Positions 1 to 12,307 of a stretch of 64,000 nucleotides of DNA are shown one piece after another (the first letter of the stretch is position 1; each line of letters opens with the position of its first letter). The notes beneath the pieces are model-generated. The model saw only the letters and a program-made list of their open reading frames with translations, searched no databases and was not told the DNA's origin. This DNA comes from Gigantopelta aegis (taxonomy: Eukaryota; Mollusca; Gastropoda; Neomphalida; Peltospiridae): contig NC_054702.1 in assembly GCF_016097555.1 (NCBI RefSeq), positions 71,120,628-71,184,627 on the forward strand. The letters are read 5' to 3'. The translations under genes were made by a program, and so were the position numbers.

Positions 1-686
1 GTAGTGACTGTGTCGTAGTGCATTTGTACAAAAATTAAAGTTGCATTGTCAGTTTTCCAAACTTGTTAGTTAGTGATACCATTTTTTTTAATAGCCGCAT
101 TTTTTTTAATAGCCGTGTTTCTGCCAAAGGGTACGAATGGTAAAACTGTGGCAATAGTTCGACCCGTACCCCCTTTCAATGGTTTAATTTTAAGGTTAGG
201 CGTAGGGTTAGTCTTAGATAGAGAGGCTCAGATTGCATCTACAGGCGTCCTGATTTTTAAAATTTTCCCAGGGGGAGGCCCCCCGAGTATCCCTACTCGG
301 GCACACCTTTGGCATGTGTAATGCTAAGAAAATTTCTGCCTACGCCCCTGTATTTTGTTTCAGTACTGGGGCTGATATTCAGTTCTTTTATAATATTGTT
401 AACTTTAGCAAACATTAAAGACATTTTTTTTGGTAAAATGTTTTCTTTTGTATTTGTTTTAACTTTATGTTTCAGCTAAAAATTATGTATTTAAAATATA
501 ATTTCAACATAATTTTGAGGTAACCGATAAGGTAACCCACAGGTTTCGCAAATATAATTCACGTAACCGACCAATTGGTTACCTAAGTAAAAACCACATG
601 AACCGACTTCCGGTTCCCTCAGATTTTGAAATATTGTCCCCTGTTTTCATTTAATGCCTAATGTAGCAGATATGCTACATTATTAA

Positions 687-1065
687 AGGGACATTCCTGA
701 CTTTGCTGCATTGTATGATGTTTATGACTAATAAAAAATTTCTACAATTAAACTTACATATTAAATATATTTTCTTGTTTAGAATATCAGTGTCTGTATA
801 TTCAATGTTTTCTGGTCATCTTAATATTTGTAAGAAGCCCAAACTGGATTTGGTCTTCAAATAATTTAGTATGTACAAAAAATATATTTTAGGAAATAAA
901 ATGAAATTAACCTAGTACAAATTTTAAAACTATCAGAAAAATGTTTAATATAGAGCCACTAATATTTTATGCAGAAAAATGTATTTGATATGAAATTACA
1001 ATCGTTAAAAAGTCTCTGTTAGTCGACAACATCAAAAACATTGTAGCAAACTCAGGAATGTCCCT
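687..1065. mobile_element. TTAA-flanked miniature transposon, family T, copy 1
   Basis: The element starts agggacattcctgac and ends caggaatgtccct, an imperfect terminal inverted repeat, and each end abuts TTAA (683-686 and 1066-1069). At 379 bp with no ORF it is non-autonomous. A TTAA target fits piggyBac or Kolobok superfamilies; the sequence does not decide which. Interior segments, such as a piece reading cccaaactggatttggtc, recur in opposite orientation in the copy at 54934-55316. Confidence 0.75.
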
Positions 1066-1790
1066 TTAAAAGTATAATTATATATACAAATTTATGAAAA
1101 TTCAAAAAATGAACATGGAAGTGTTCAATGTACACTAACACCTGAAAGTTGAATGCATATGATAATTTTTGGTATTTATTTTGAGTACTTGGGCACTAGA
1201 GGGTTAAAATAAATGAATGCATCAAATATGCGGGCAGGGCATATGGCAACTTCATCCTTCCTGTAGGAAGACTGCCACTCTCAGGACTGACTTGACAGAA
1301 TGAAGCGTGTTCGTGACCGCAATGTCCCAGTCATCTTGCCAAGTCGAAAAGATATATTGGTTAATATGCTATTTGCAATCACTAAAGTGTAAGTCACAAA
1401 GAATATATTTATAAGTGTCGTCAACTTAAACAGATGTAAATAATGTTATTTTTATGGGCGTTGTAGCACATTTGTTTTACATCCTGGTGTAACTAATCTG
1501 TCACTTCGTGTGTCAACAAGCAGCCCTTCTTTGCTAGATTGGATTTTTCATGTGACATTTTGTGTTATTTGTAAATTATAAAATGCTGGGTTTAATTTTT
1601 TTTTTTTAAATTGAAGGGCACAGTGGCAAACCGGGTAAGGCAGCCTGGCATATTTCATGCTATCGACACCTTAAAGTTTTAGGGGCATAACGGCAAGTAA
1701 GGAGGGCACCTATGTCAATTGCCATCGGTGTCATGGTGAAATTCGAACCCTGTTTAATATCCTATATGGCAAAGTGCATGGAAGGGAGTT

Positions 1791-2048
1791 GAAGTTTGTT
1801 TTCTTTAACAACACCACTAGAGTTATAGAATGTCAAACATTTGGTATTTCTGACACATAGTCTTAGAGAAGAAACCTGCTACATTTTCCCAAGGGATCTT
1901 TTATATATGCACCATCCCACAGACAGGATAGCACAGCCTTTGATTTACCAGTTGTGGTGCACTGGCTGGAATGAGAAATGGGCCACTGACAGGGATCGAT
2001 TGTGAACCGACCATGCATCAAGCGAGCATTTTACTACTGGGTCCGGGA
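1791..2048 (-). mobile_element. tRNA-headed SINE, head type A, gttaaacaaaac-type tail
   Basis: Read on the - strand this has a tRNA-like head (cccagtagtaaaatgctcgc, then a B-box-like segment), the shared core (tgtgggatggtgcatat, aaaagatccctt) and the tail ending tctagtggtgttgttaaag. It is diverged. The + and - ORFs over this stretch are shadows of the SINE. Confidence 0.75.
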
Positions 2049-2378
2049 TATCATACATATGGCCCCTGCATGGAAGGAATGCATTGTCCAATTTCAAACC
2101 CATTATCATTGCCTGTAATAGAGGCATTTATGGTCTGTCTTTATTACATACCCTCAAATTATCTTCTTGCAGAAAGCCTGAATACCATACAAATTTTAAT
2201 GCTTGATATCACGTTTTAAGTAAATAATAGTTACTTCCCATGACATTGACACTTTAAAAAAAAAGAAAAAAGATACACTCATTTGGAAATCCTGCATACA
2301 TCCCTCTCATACAATGGTTTGTTAGTGAATGTGAGACTAACCGTGTATTATTAAATGTATTGTTATTTATTATCACAG

Positions 2379-5300
2379 CCATGCTGACGTACAAACCGAC
2401 CGATGCTACAACAAATCCATCACTGATCCTTGCTGCATCCAACATGCCGGCTTACAAACACCTCATTCAGGAGGCCCTAGACTATGCAAAGGCTGCAGGA
2501 GGGTTCGTTGAGAGTTCATCATACTTTGCATGCATCTGATTTGAGGGTTTTATTTTTAAGATTTTGTCTGAATCATAAAAATTATGTAATATGGATCCAT
2601 ATTTCAGGTTTCTATCTCACATTGCATGTTCTTATAGCTTATGCTTCCAATAAAAAATCTGGGGTTTGTGGATGTGCAGAATCCTTCTGAAATCACAGCC
2701 TGTTTGTTACAAATTCAGGCCTTGACCGTAACCTATTTCAGTGGTATCCCGCCGGGCTTCCATGTTTTGAAATTTGGTAGCCAATAATTTTAATAAACTT
2801 TTAAAAAAGGAGACAAAAAAGCAGAATCATTTATTTTTACTTAAACGTTTTAGGATGGGGTTTTTTAAGGTGTTTAAGCATCTTGTTGATTGCAGAGTAA
2901 GTAGAGGTGCAAAAAAAAAATCTAGTAGCCCAGCAGACTACCAGGTTTAGATATCTGGTAGCCCGAGTGAGAAATCAGTAGCCAAAACACCCCAGGCTAC
3001 TGTTAAGGTCGGGCCCTGTACATTGATGTCTCAGTCAACTCAAATAATGACAAATGTAATACAGGCTGTGGTCCTTTAACTGTTTGCTTGCAGTGAATGA
3101 TGCCCAAATTTTTTGAGCCACTGTTGCCTAGAATCTCCAAAAAGACATTTACAGTCTGTAATGGCAAATGTTCAGCTGACCTCCAAACTCAATACTGTTC
3201 TTGACTTTAAAGTTTGTTTCCTGCTCAAGTTTTATTTAGAATTGAAAAAAAATAATCACTTTTTGCAGTCCATATTGATATTTAAAACTGATGTTTTAAC
3301 TATTCATATTTACTTGAGACTAAGTTATACATGTACACGTACATTTTAATTTTTATTATTGGCATGTATTTCTGTTATTTTTAGAACATCTCGTGAACAG
3401 CTGACAAAGGCTATGGACAAGGTGTACGTCAATTTTGGAAGAGAGATTCTCAAAATAATACCTGGTAGAGTGTCAACTGAAGTTGATGCAAGGTATACTG
3501 TATAGTATTATGTACTTGCTTTAGTCATTCAAGTTTTCGTTATTTTTTACTTGGTTTCTTTTGGGTTCAATGTACTTATAAATAAATATTTAAATAGAAA
3601 ACAATTTAGCGGTTTTCTTCTCTAAGACTTGTCAAAATTATCAAATGTTTGACATCCAATAGCCAATGATTAATAAATCAATGTGCTCTACTGGTGTCAT
3701 TAAACAAAACAAATTTTAATTTTCGAAGGAGTAGCTTATGTAGTGGCATTGAGTTTCTTCTGTAACCTTTTAGACTGAATGCTGGTTACCAGAGGATACC
3801 AGACAGCCGTTTGAGTAACAAGTGGTCTTTACTTTAGTAGTTTAAAGTTACATTTGTTCCAGCATGTGCACCACAACTGGTATATCAAAGGCCGTGATAT
3901 ATGGCTATGCTATCTGTGGGATGGTGCATTTAAAAGATCCCTTGCTGCTAATGAAAAAATGTAGTGGGTTTCCTCTCTAAGATTATATGTCAAAAATGCT
4001 AAATGTTTGACATCCAATAGCCGATGATTAATAAATCAGTGTGCTCTAGTGGTGTCGTTAAACAAAAGAAACTTGTTAAAATTACATAAACAATGACATT
4101 TTATTTCTCCACAACAATCCTTCAAATTCTGTGTGCTTTTATGTTACTGTTGAAACATGCTTTGAAATAAAACATATTGTTCATTTTGACACGTTACAGA
4201 CTATCGTTTGACAAAGAAGGAATGATTGCAAACGCCCAGCAATTGATAGCCTTGTACAAAGAGATGGACATCGGCAAAGAAAGAATTCTCATCAAGCTGT
4301 CATCAACATGGGAAGGTGTCGAGGCAGCCAGGTTTGTTATTGTCTTTTATTATGACTATTTCAGTTTCATTAGATAATTCTGATAATAATGTATCACTCA
4401 TAGGCCTCTATAGGTTATGTTGCTACCAGGTGGTTTTCCAATTACTTTATAAGCATTTCAAATAAAAATGTAATTGTCATGTTTTTGGGCAGTAGCTTCT
4501 TCAGCAGAACTAATGTAAACAAAAGTCTAGCCAGGCTAAAGATGAGTGGGTGATAAAACTGACTGCAGAACATTGTTCTGTGATTACATTAAACTGGCAC
4601 ACAACTGTATTACACTGATCTTTCTGGCTTGTCTAAATAAACCAGCAACCAGCAAATTTCATCTAGCTATTGTTAATAATTCTGTGCTGGTTATATTATA
4701 CACATTACATTACAAATTATATGTAATGATATTGTTTAGGAAGGTGCGTAACCAAGCAACCTCCGATTAAAGCATAATGAACACTCAGCCTTGTGTTAAA
4801 TTTCTTGTTACTTTGACAGTGATATTTATGTTATAGCATAAAGCTTAACAATCAGGCATTATTTCAAGGATGGATGCAAAAAACAATCATACAGTTTTGA
4901 TCAGATATTTTGCAGTTGATTACTGCATTATATTTGTTAAATTGGATTGTTCCTAACAGTATTTAACAAATTTGTGTCTGATATTTCAGAGAGTTGGAGA
5001 AAGAACATGGAATCCATTGCAACATGACACTTATCTTCAATTTTATTCAGGTAAATTGCAAAGAGAAACAATATTACGATGTTAAACAAGCTTCTATTTT
5101 GTATCATGTTTATAATTTTCAGTTATCACGAGATTTAGAGAGTGACAATAAAATTTATTTCACACGGGACATAAATGTGCCAAACAGAACTGGAAGTGAA
5201 TTCCAACCTCCACATACGGATGCTGAATGGGATGGAAGCACTTAATAGTTGGTGTAGTAACAACTGACAATAACTGTACTCAATATGCATCAAAGCACAT

Positions 5301-7693
5301 TGGGTGTTCAGTGTGTCACCGGTATTAGAGGACAAAACAATGGATGTGTATATATGTGCTTTTCTTTCTTCTTTTTTTTTTATTCTGTAAACATTCTGTA
5401 AAATATCTCACAGGCTGTGGCGTGTGGTGATGCGGAGGTAACTTTGATATCGCCATTTGTCGGGAGGATCATGGACTGGTTTGTAGCCAACACTGACAAG
5501 AAATCGTTTGAACCGCTTGAGGATCCTGGTGAGTAAACATGCCAAGCATTAAACAGTGTAATAAATCACTAGCCAAATTACACATCTAATGACTGGATAA
5601 TTTTTTTATTCTGCTATTTTCACATATAACATAATTATAGTTGAACCCCACCTATAGACCACTCTACTTTCAAGACAAATGGAGGAGACTACAGGTTATC
5701 ATCTTCATCCGTCTGTCTGTCTGTCCCTTTTCCAGACCCTTTTGGCATTATTGTGCACTTTTACAGATTAAGTTTGATTTTCATGGCTATTTACCCATTT
5801 TTGACAGAGTTATGTCCCTTGAACATGTGTTGCTTGTAAATGTATGTAATTCATTTTGATAGTTAGATTGTTCTATACATGTTTATATTATTATGATACC
5901 ATAGTAAATCTCTGATATATTCTGTCAATGACCGATATTAAGGTTTACTTTCCAGTAATCGGCTGTTACCCAGTTCTAAAGAGTTCTAATGTCTCTGTGA
6001 GGTGGTGTAAGCCGTTACACCAACATGTCTTTGATTAACCAGATATCCTGGACAAACAGCCCAGGTATCCAGGGCATGTGCTTGAATCATAATTGGTTAT
6101 TAACATCAGAATTTAGTTCAAATGAATTCGGAAATTATTGTGTTGTATTTTCCCAGGGTTGGTCTCGTAATATCGAATTATATATCTTCCTTGGTGTATT
6201 TTAAACTCCAGTTTGTGTTTTCAGGTGTCAAAAGTGTTACACAGATTTATAACTACTACAAGAAGTTTGGCTACAAAACAGTAGTTATGGGAGCTTCTTT
6301 CAGAAATGTGGGCCAGATCATGGGCTTGGCAGGATGCGACCTTCTCACAATCTCGTAAGTTGACTGTACCATTCAGTTTAATCTTTATTTATGGCCAGAC
6401 TGAGATTTCATATTCATATGCAACCAGGACCGTTTGCCAACAAATAATTGATAATTGGATATACTGATATATATGATAGTCATTTACAGTTTGCGATATT
6501 CTATTTATACTCACAAGTAACAGGTTGTTTTAACATTTCTTTTTCAGACCCTCATTACTGGAAAAGCTTTCAAAATCAACCGAAGAAGTGGTAGTGCACC
6601 TCAAAAAGGAAAAAGGTTTTATTCCTTATACTTCTTTTGTCATAAATTAATACTTGCTACAAAATGAACTCAAATATGGAAATATTATTAACATCTTTAT
6701 TTTTCCACCTAGTCTTCAGTGTTTAAAGTCTGCATTCATATAGTGCAATCTCTTGCATTTTTATATTGATACTGATCATCAATTTATTTTTGCATGTACT
6801 AATGTACTATAGTTTGACACCCAATAGCCGATGTATTTTTCATCCTGGAGTGTCATTAAACATCTATTCTATTCTAATCATACAGTGCAGGTCACAAGAA
6901 TTTCCATACTTATCGAAATCTTTTCCAAATCCAAATTTCATAAACCATTTTTCAAACCCACTCAGTCCAGGGCTCAAAACGGCCTGTGGCCAGTTCGCAA
7001 AATATGACCAATGTCCTGTTTGGGTGACTTAATTATTAAAAAATAATGGTGTTAGTCGCCCAAATAATATTATCTTCTTTAGAGCTATAACATATGAGCC
7101 ACTATTAATATTTATATTCCACATTAAAATCTTGCTTGTGGGTCGCTTACCATAATTTGCCAACATGCATTATAATTGTTTGAGCAAGTTTCAAACCCTG
7201 CTCAGTCACTCACAATTTTAAATACTTTTTGTGGTTTTTCAAAATAAATGTTTAAATTTTTTGAAATGACAGTGTTCCAAGACTTTTTCATGTTTTATTT
7301 TTTTATATTTATTTATTTAAAAAAACAGAACAATTATATTGTATTATACAGATATTGAATTAAGTATTGTCTACATTGATACTGTTTTCAATTTTGGTTG
7401 TGAAAACAGATTATGTTAAGTATTCACTAATAAATAGTGACTTGTTGACTCCCAGTTTTGAATTCAGGGAGTCACACGGACTCCCACATATATCTCAAAC
7501 CCTGAGTATTTTTTTAAATTTATTTACAGCTAAAAGTATGGACATCAAAGAAGAGACCGCAGATGAAAAAGCTTTCCGTTGGGCAATGAATGAAGATCAA
7601 ATGGCAAACGATAAACTTTCTGAAGGAATCCGCAAGTTTGCAGCTGATGCTGTTAAATTGGAAAAAGTTCTTAAACAGCGTCTATCTGGATAA
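2379..7693 (+). CDS. TALDO1: Transaldolase (exons 2-9; 5' exon not in window)
   Basis: Transaldolase, the cytosolic non-oxidative pentose-phosphate enzyme that moves a dihydroxyacetone unit from sedoheptulose-7-phosphate to glyceraldehyde-3-phosphate. Coding exons are 2379-2502, 3385-3492, 4200-4331, 4990-5050, 5414-5528, 6225-6354, 6548-6615 and 7530-7693, all with AG/GT borders and matching phases; the stop is at 7691-7693. They give 299 residues plus a split first codon, about the human protein (337 aa) minus its first exon. Signature 1 (DATTNPSL) is in the first exon here. [10 protein letters not shown] follows, then signature 2 [11 protein letters not shown] with the Schiff-base lysine, [21 protein letters not shown] and [10 protein letters not shown]. 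The C-terminus is LKQRLSG. Nothing looks damaged. Several introns carry SINEs or miniature transposons. The missing first exon should encode roughly 30-35 residues and end in phase 1. Identification is very secure. Confidence 0.97.
2716..3018. mobile_element. hAT-like miniature element in transaldolase intron
   Basis: The ends read CAGGCCTTGACCGTAAC on the left and, reverse-complemented, CAGGGCCCGACCTTAACAG on the right. Flanking bases share only taca, so the target duplication is weak. There is no ORF. hAT-like assignment rests on the CAGGG-type ends only. Confidence 0.5.
3600..3722 (+). mobile_element. SINE 3' fragment
   Basis: This carries only the tail half: ttttcttctctaagact, tttgacatccaatagcc, and the end ggtgtcattaaacaaaaca. 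It lies in the same transaldolase intron as the longer copy just downstream, in the same orientation. Confidence 0.7.
3850..4076 (+). mobile_element. SINE, 5'-truncated, gttaaacaaaag-type tail
   Basis: The core (aaaagatcccttgctgcta) and tail (gtgctctagtggtgtcgtta) are clear; the tRNA-like head is missing. It is intronic, about 120 bp upstream of the 4200-4331 exon. Confidence 0.75.
5660..5850 (+). repeat. Dispersed repeat with internal CTGT tract, copy 1
   Basis: A (CTGT)n tract is followed by a non-satellite body with agattaagtttgattttcat and gacagagttatgtcccttg. The same order of blocks recurs at 14755-15140, 32000-32290 and in part near 33640-33790, so this is one dispersed family that carries its own microsatellite. 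No ORF. Confidence 0.6.
6805..6875 (+). repeat. Short SINE-tail-like repeat (tttgacacccaatagc type)
   Basis: The segment tttgacacccaatagccgat followed by a gtcattaaaca-like end recurs at 39605-39670 (+) and 61815-61890 (-). It looks like the 3' end of another SINE family. Confidence 0.5.
6968..7200. mobile_element. hAT-like miniature element in transaldolase intron
   Basis: The ends are CAGGGCTCAAAAC and, reverse-complemented on the right, CAGGGTTTGAAAC. The 7-bp direct repeat ctcagtc flanks it (6961-6967 and 7201-7207). It is 233 bp long and non-coding. A canonical hAT duplication would be 8 bp; only 7 are visible. Confidence 0.65.
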
Positions 7694-10600
7694 ACACTGT
7701 CAAAGGACATGTATTTGTGCTTTAGTTTATCTAAGTTGTAGACTTTTCTGCTACTTCTCTCTTTGTTAGAGAAAACAATATGATTAGCTTAATATTGAAA
7801 TTTCTCAATACATGTAATTCATGGTTTTTCATTTGCATAACTGGATGCTGACCAAGCTAATTTAGTGAGGTATGATCTCATCTCATTAATTCAAACTAAA
7901 GTGCAATATAAAAAAAATTAAGTTTAAAATAAACCTATGCGTTCTGTTGTAGTTTTTAAAAATCAAGTTCCCCAGAAAAAAATATGATATATTTTTGCAA
8001 TTTGTCAAGCTGAAGTCGGCAAGAAAAACTAAGTGTCTCCTTTTGAAAACTTATTTCGGTTTAAATGATATATTTATTTAACTCCATTCCAGTTCAATAA
8101 CTTGGACAAATTTTGTTATACTTATCTAAAAATATTGAGTCACACTTGCCTGGGGAATTATTACTTCTTTATATTTAAAAGTTAAATGTTTACCATTTAC
8201 TGAGATATAGTTAGTCACCTTTCAGTGATAATGATGTGTGGCAAAATAAAGCTGCCATGGCCAAAAAAAACCCTCTGTGGTGCATTTTGAGAGGATTTTG
8301 GCCTTGCAGATGGGTAACCAATCATGAATTTTTATTTAAATTATATTAGTTTCTAACACCCTTTGGTTTTTCAGTAGCGTTGGAATCACACGCACATTTT
8401 GTATAGTAGTATCTCACCATTTTCAGATAACCAGTATGATCAATAGGAGTTAGAACCTGTATTTATATTTTCCAACAGCGAAGAATTCCTCAACTCCAAC
8501 AAGCTTTTTCTGTTTTTATAATATATCCAACACAACATAGCCTTTATATAGTTTTAACATTATTCATTAGGGCCATTCATTAATCATGTAATGTAAAATT
8601 TAGCAGTTTTTAATACTCTTACCCCCATGTAACTCTCCCTGCAAAAATCAGGTAACACTGCTTTCCTGATCATGACATAATTTGACCAGTTTTATGGGAA
8701 TATGTCTTTCTATTTATTTATTTTGGTAATTAATACTAAAAGCATTGGTTAAAAAACAAAATAATGAATAAAAAATTAGATGTTTTGAAATCAAACAAAA
8801 CACCCTTTTTTTTCCCCCAAAGCATTATGTAACTGTAGAATCATATGGCCCCATAATGATATTTACAGGTAACACTTTATCAATTACCTATCGTTTTCAT
8901 CTGAAGCTCTCAATTTTTAAGAGATAAGTGTTGTAGTATTTATATCTTTGGGTTTACATATTGAGTAAAAGTTTGCACATAGCAGCTTAAAAAAAGTTAT
9001 AATTGTTATCGAAATTTGGTTAACTTCCTACAACTGTAGCATTTTTCAAGAGGATTTAAAAAGCATGTCACAAATATCTTGTAAAAAAAATCATATTTGT
9101 AAATCATACAATGACATAATTAATTATTAGAGCCTTGTATGATATATTATGCTTGTTATGTATCTGTTAATTGTGGTGAATATGCAGTGTTATATTTACA
9201 TCATTATTCAGTGGATTAACGATCCCACTTTTTCTATGAAGTTATCTGTGATAGTTCTCCCAGTAAATAAATATATCATCTATTTTCCCAGTGTTTGTCA
9301 TTGTTAATAGCATGTTACACAGTCTGACTGTATGATGTGGTTGGACATTGAGACTTGTGAGTGGCTGCTCCACAGTGATGACACAGTGCATTCAGTAAAA
9401 TAAGGAAGTCCGAAATTGATTGTTCTGTGACATACAAGTTCACCTGAAACTTATTATCGATGCATACGTCAATTGCCTCAAGGATGCTGTAAATATGTTT
9501 TAGTTTGGGTTTTTTAGGTATTTTAGAAACGGAATACTACATTCATGTCCGTGAGATACTATTTATCTTACAACTTGTTTAAAACCTATCCAACTCGTAT
9601 CACTCATTAAGATACATTTTAAAATAACTTGTAATATAAATGTTATCCCATGGCCACTCATGGAGTATACTCTATATCGGTTGGGCTAGTTCTTCCATCA
9701 CTGAATTGTGAATTTTAAAAACTGGCAAATGTTTTTTCATTTGATGAATTAATTCCATGTAATGATTGATATTGTGTTCGAAAATAATTACATTCTGCCA
9801 TTTTTAAAGTTTAATAGATAATTTGGCAAAAGTTTTAGACCTGAATTTTGTTATTACGTTGTTACACATATTAATCTTTATAATGTCATCATTATTTGCT
9901 GACATTATGTGGTCTTGCAAATTAATTTTCTTTTCTTTTTTTGCAGATGTGACTTTGGTCAACTGTTAATATCTTCTTTTTTTATGTAGTGATCACTGCT
10001 TGTATATTTTTGGACTAAGAAGTCAAAAATCACATTTCTTTATAACTTTCTGTGTAATAAATATATACTACCAAATCAAATCCCATAGACGACAGTAGTT
10101 ACATGTGGCTAAAACTGCTACCACGGATATAAATACTACCACCCCTAAAAGTGAATCAGAAAAAATTGGGAGTCTAGCTGCTCATTTTAGAGATAACTGG
10201 TAGCGTCTATGACTACTCTAGTTCCGCATAAAATTTAGGTAGCCTACTTTTTTCCTAACCCCATACATGTTTCAAGTACAAGGCTACTTGACACAGTGGT
10301 ACTAGATGAAATAAAATAGCATATATGTCTTTTCCAGATGAAAGTAATTTTTGTTTACAGCCAACACACTCACATTTATCACCAATCACAGGACTTGTGG
10401 TGTTAACTTCTCTATTAAAAGTTTGGTGCACCTCGAAGTTTGACCCAGCCAGGTTTTCATACCCACCTACCCAAAAGATAAAAACCTGCCTCCATTTTTT
10501 GTTTGATTGCCACACATCAAATTTTAATGTTTTTTGTTGTTTTCTGGGGTCTTTCAAACATAACCAGTGTTTGATGCTTAATGCATGGTACAGTCAAATC

Positions 10601-11982
10601 TGCTTAATTGCAAAGCCCCGGTGTGTGTCAAAGGTATGTTAATAACCGATTATCTGACAGAGCCCCATTTCCAGATTATAACCAATGGTAAACCGTACAA
10701 ATGCCTTGTGGACAGTATCTTACTCTTCTAATGTCAATGAAAATATAAAATAATACATTTCTGGTTACCATTACTGACCACAAGCATTTTAGTGTCTTTT
10801 CTTTTATAGTACAGACCATGTAATATACCTCATCCAAACAATTTTATATACTGTTACATTAGGTCTTTTACATTACAACAAAGAAATCTGATGATTTTAA
10901 CAAATTTATTTGTCTTAGACAAAATTAGGCAAATATATTAGAATGTATCTGAAAGGTTTGTTTAAAACAATGTAATTTATGTAACATAAATAAAATGCAG
11001 ATAATGAAACAATGGCATAAAACAGAACTACATATAAATGGGTTTAGTTACTCAAATGACAACAAAACCTGTAGTAATGTAGCCCAAAGATTTAGACAAT
11101 ACCTTTTTCACAGTATCTATATACAAAATGACACTTCACCAATACAGGGTTGTGTAAAAACAATAACCTAATTTTGAGGAGACACTGCAACTGGTCTGCA
11201 GTTTAATAGAATTATTTGTTAATCTAAAACAAACTAACAACTAAACAATTTGTGTAATATTGGATAGTGCTTTTTATCAATTCTTGCAGTTAGCTGCCGT
11301 TTTTGACCCTATGGCAAGTTTATAAAGTAAGACAAATTTAGAAATGATCATCGGGTACCTTTAAGAAGCTCCTCTTGAATATCTTGTTCAAATCAGTGTT
11401 TTGGTGTACCCGTCCAAATGTTGCATACATAACTTCATTAGATCCAAACATGATGTTATTAGTAAAACAATGAATAAACATGTCATGGCTGTTGGGACAT
11501 GCACCATGATTTCACCACATTCTTTATTTTAAATGGTTTTATTATTCATATGGTTCAATATAATCCAGTTAATAATAATGACATAAAGCACAAGCGTAGT
11601 AACAAGTACAGTAATCATATGACCAACCAATAACGTAATTTTAGAAAGCGACGTCATAGCATGACCAAAATGACATCAATTATGAAAATGATGTAATTTT
11701 GTCATCTCCTTTTAGTTAGTTTTGAAACATGCCGACACAGTTCTTGTCATTCATAAAAACAAAAATAATATGGATGATAAAGAAATTATTACACTAGTGT
11801 GTGTCGTACCGATTTTACGAAACTTGTGTCTCTTGCTCAGACAGTACAAGAATCCTGACACTCGTTTCATAAAATAAGAATGACACACAAGCTTGTTTAA
11901 TAATCTCTGTGTATTCAATCAAATAATTTCCTACATTGACCAACAGTATAATCTATTAAAAATAATTCCTTTCAGTTATAAG
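7694..11982. other. 3' UTR and intergenic DNA downstream of transaldolase
   Basis: No gene is recognised. The first part is presumably the transaldolase 3' UTR. Candidate AATAAA signals occur around 7928, 8246, 9268 and 10058, and the sequence does not show which is used. The rest is AT-rich, with a small palindromic repeat at 11797-11896. The neighbouring SVIP gene converges from the right, so both 3' UTRs point into this interval. Confidence 0.6.
11797..11896. repeat. Small palindromic repeat, copy 1
   Basis: The block gtgtgtcgtaccgattttac near the left end is mirrored by aaaataagaatgacacac at the right, with ttacgaaac and gtttcataa in between. A related diverged copy lies at 45675-45800. 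Probably a miniature inverted-repeat element. Confidence 0.5.
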
Positions 11983-12307
11983 TAGAGTTTGGCGGTATAC
12001 CGTATATTATGTTAATACCGATTTACCGTACCGAGCAAATTTCAAAATACCGAAATTTCGGTATTGAAAAATATTTTCAGGAAAGCACTAATAATATATC
12101 TGACGAATGCAAAATGGGTTAGTATAAATCAGACGAGAGCATTGTGTATGGAATTTAATTGTATTTAGGTGAAATTAGCAGATGATCCATAACACAAGCA
12201 TGCACTTAAAGCCGAGTATACCGAAAATAGCGCTCGATATCGGTATCGTGTCAATACCGAATACCATATCGATACTGAACCTCAAATTTCAATACCGTCC
12301 AGCTCTA
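11983..12307. mobile_element. hAT-like miniature element with 8-bp target duplication
   Basis: The ends are tagagtttggcggtata and, reverse-complemented on the right, tagagctggacggtatt. It is flanked by gttataag (11975-11982) and gttgtaag (12308-12315), matching at seven of eight bases. The interior is rich in ccgata/tatcgg and ggtattg/caatacc motifs in both orientations, and has no ORF. The 325-bp size and 8-bp duplication indicate a non-autonomous hAT-type element. Confidence 0.75.

Larger units (their letters stand above)
1..2378. other. Non-coding 5' flank or intron 1 of transaldolase
   Basis: No convincing exon is visible here. The transaldolase reading begins at 2379 with a phase that requires an upstream exon, and no sequence encoding the usual short N-terminal exon was found between 1 and 2378, so that exon probably lies left of the window. 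The stretch holds a TTAA-flanked miniature element (687-1065), a reverse-oriented SINE (1791-2048) and otherwise AT-rich sequence. Confidence 0.6.

Noticed and set aside
73-321. 82-codon ORF at the left edge
   Set aside because: The reading spans poly-T and a GC-rich palindromic repeat (gggggaggccccccgagt); no protein features.
1291-1400. Short reading starting MKRVRDRNVPVILPSRKD as a possible first exon of transaldolase
   Set aside because: It does not resemble the transaldolase N-terminus and does not end in the phase needed to join 2379.
10255-10642. Overlapping ORFs of about 100 codons on both strands
   Set aside because: The - strand reading has GDKCECVGCKQKL, which looks protein-like, but no family was recognised, no splice context supports it and the region is otherwise 3' flank. 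A protein search would be decisive.
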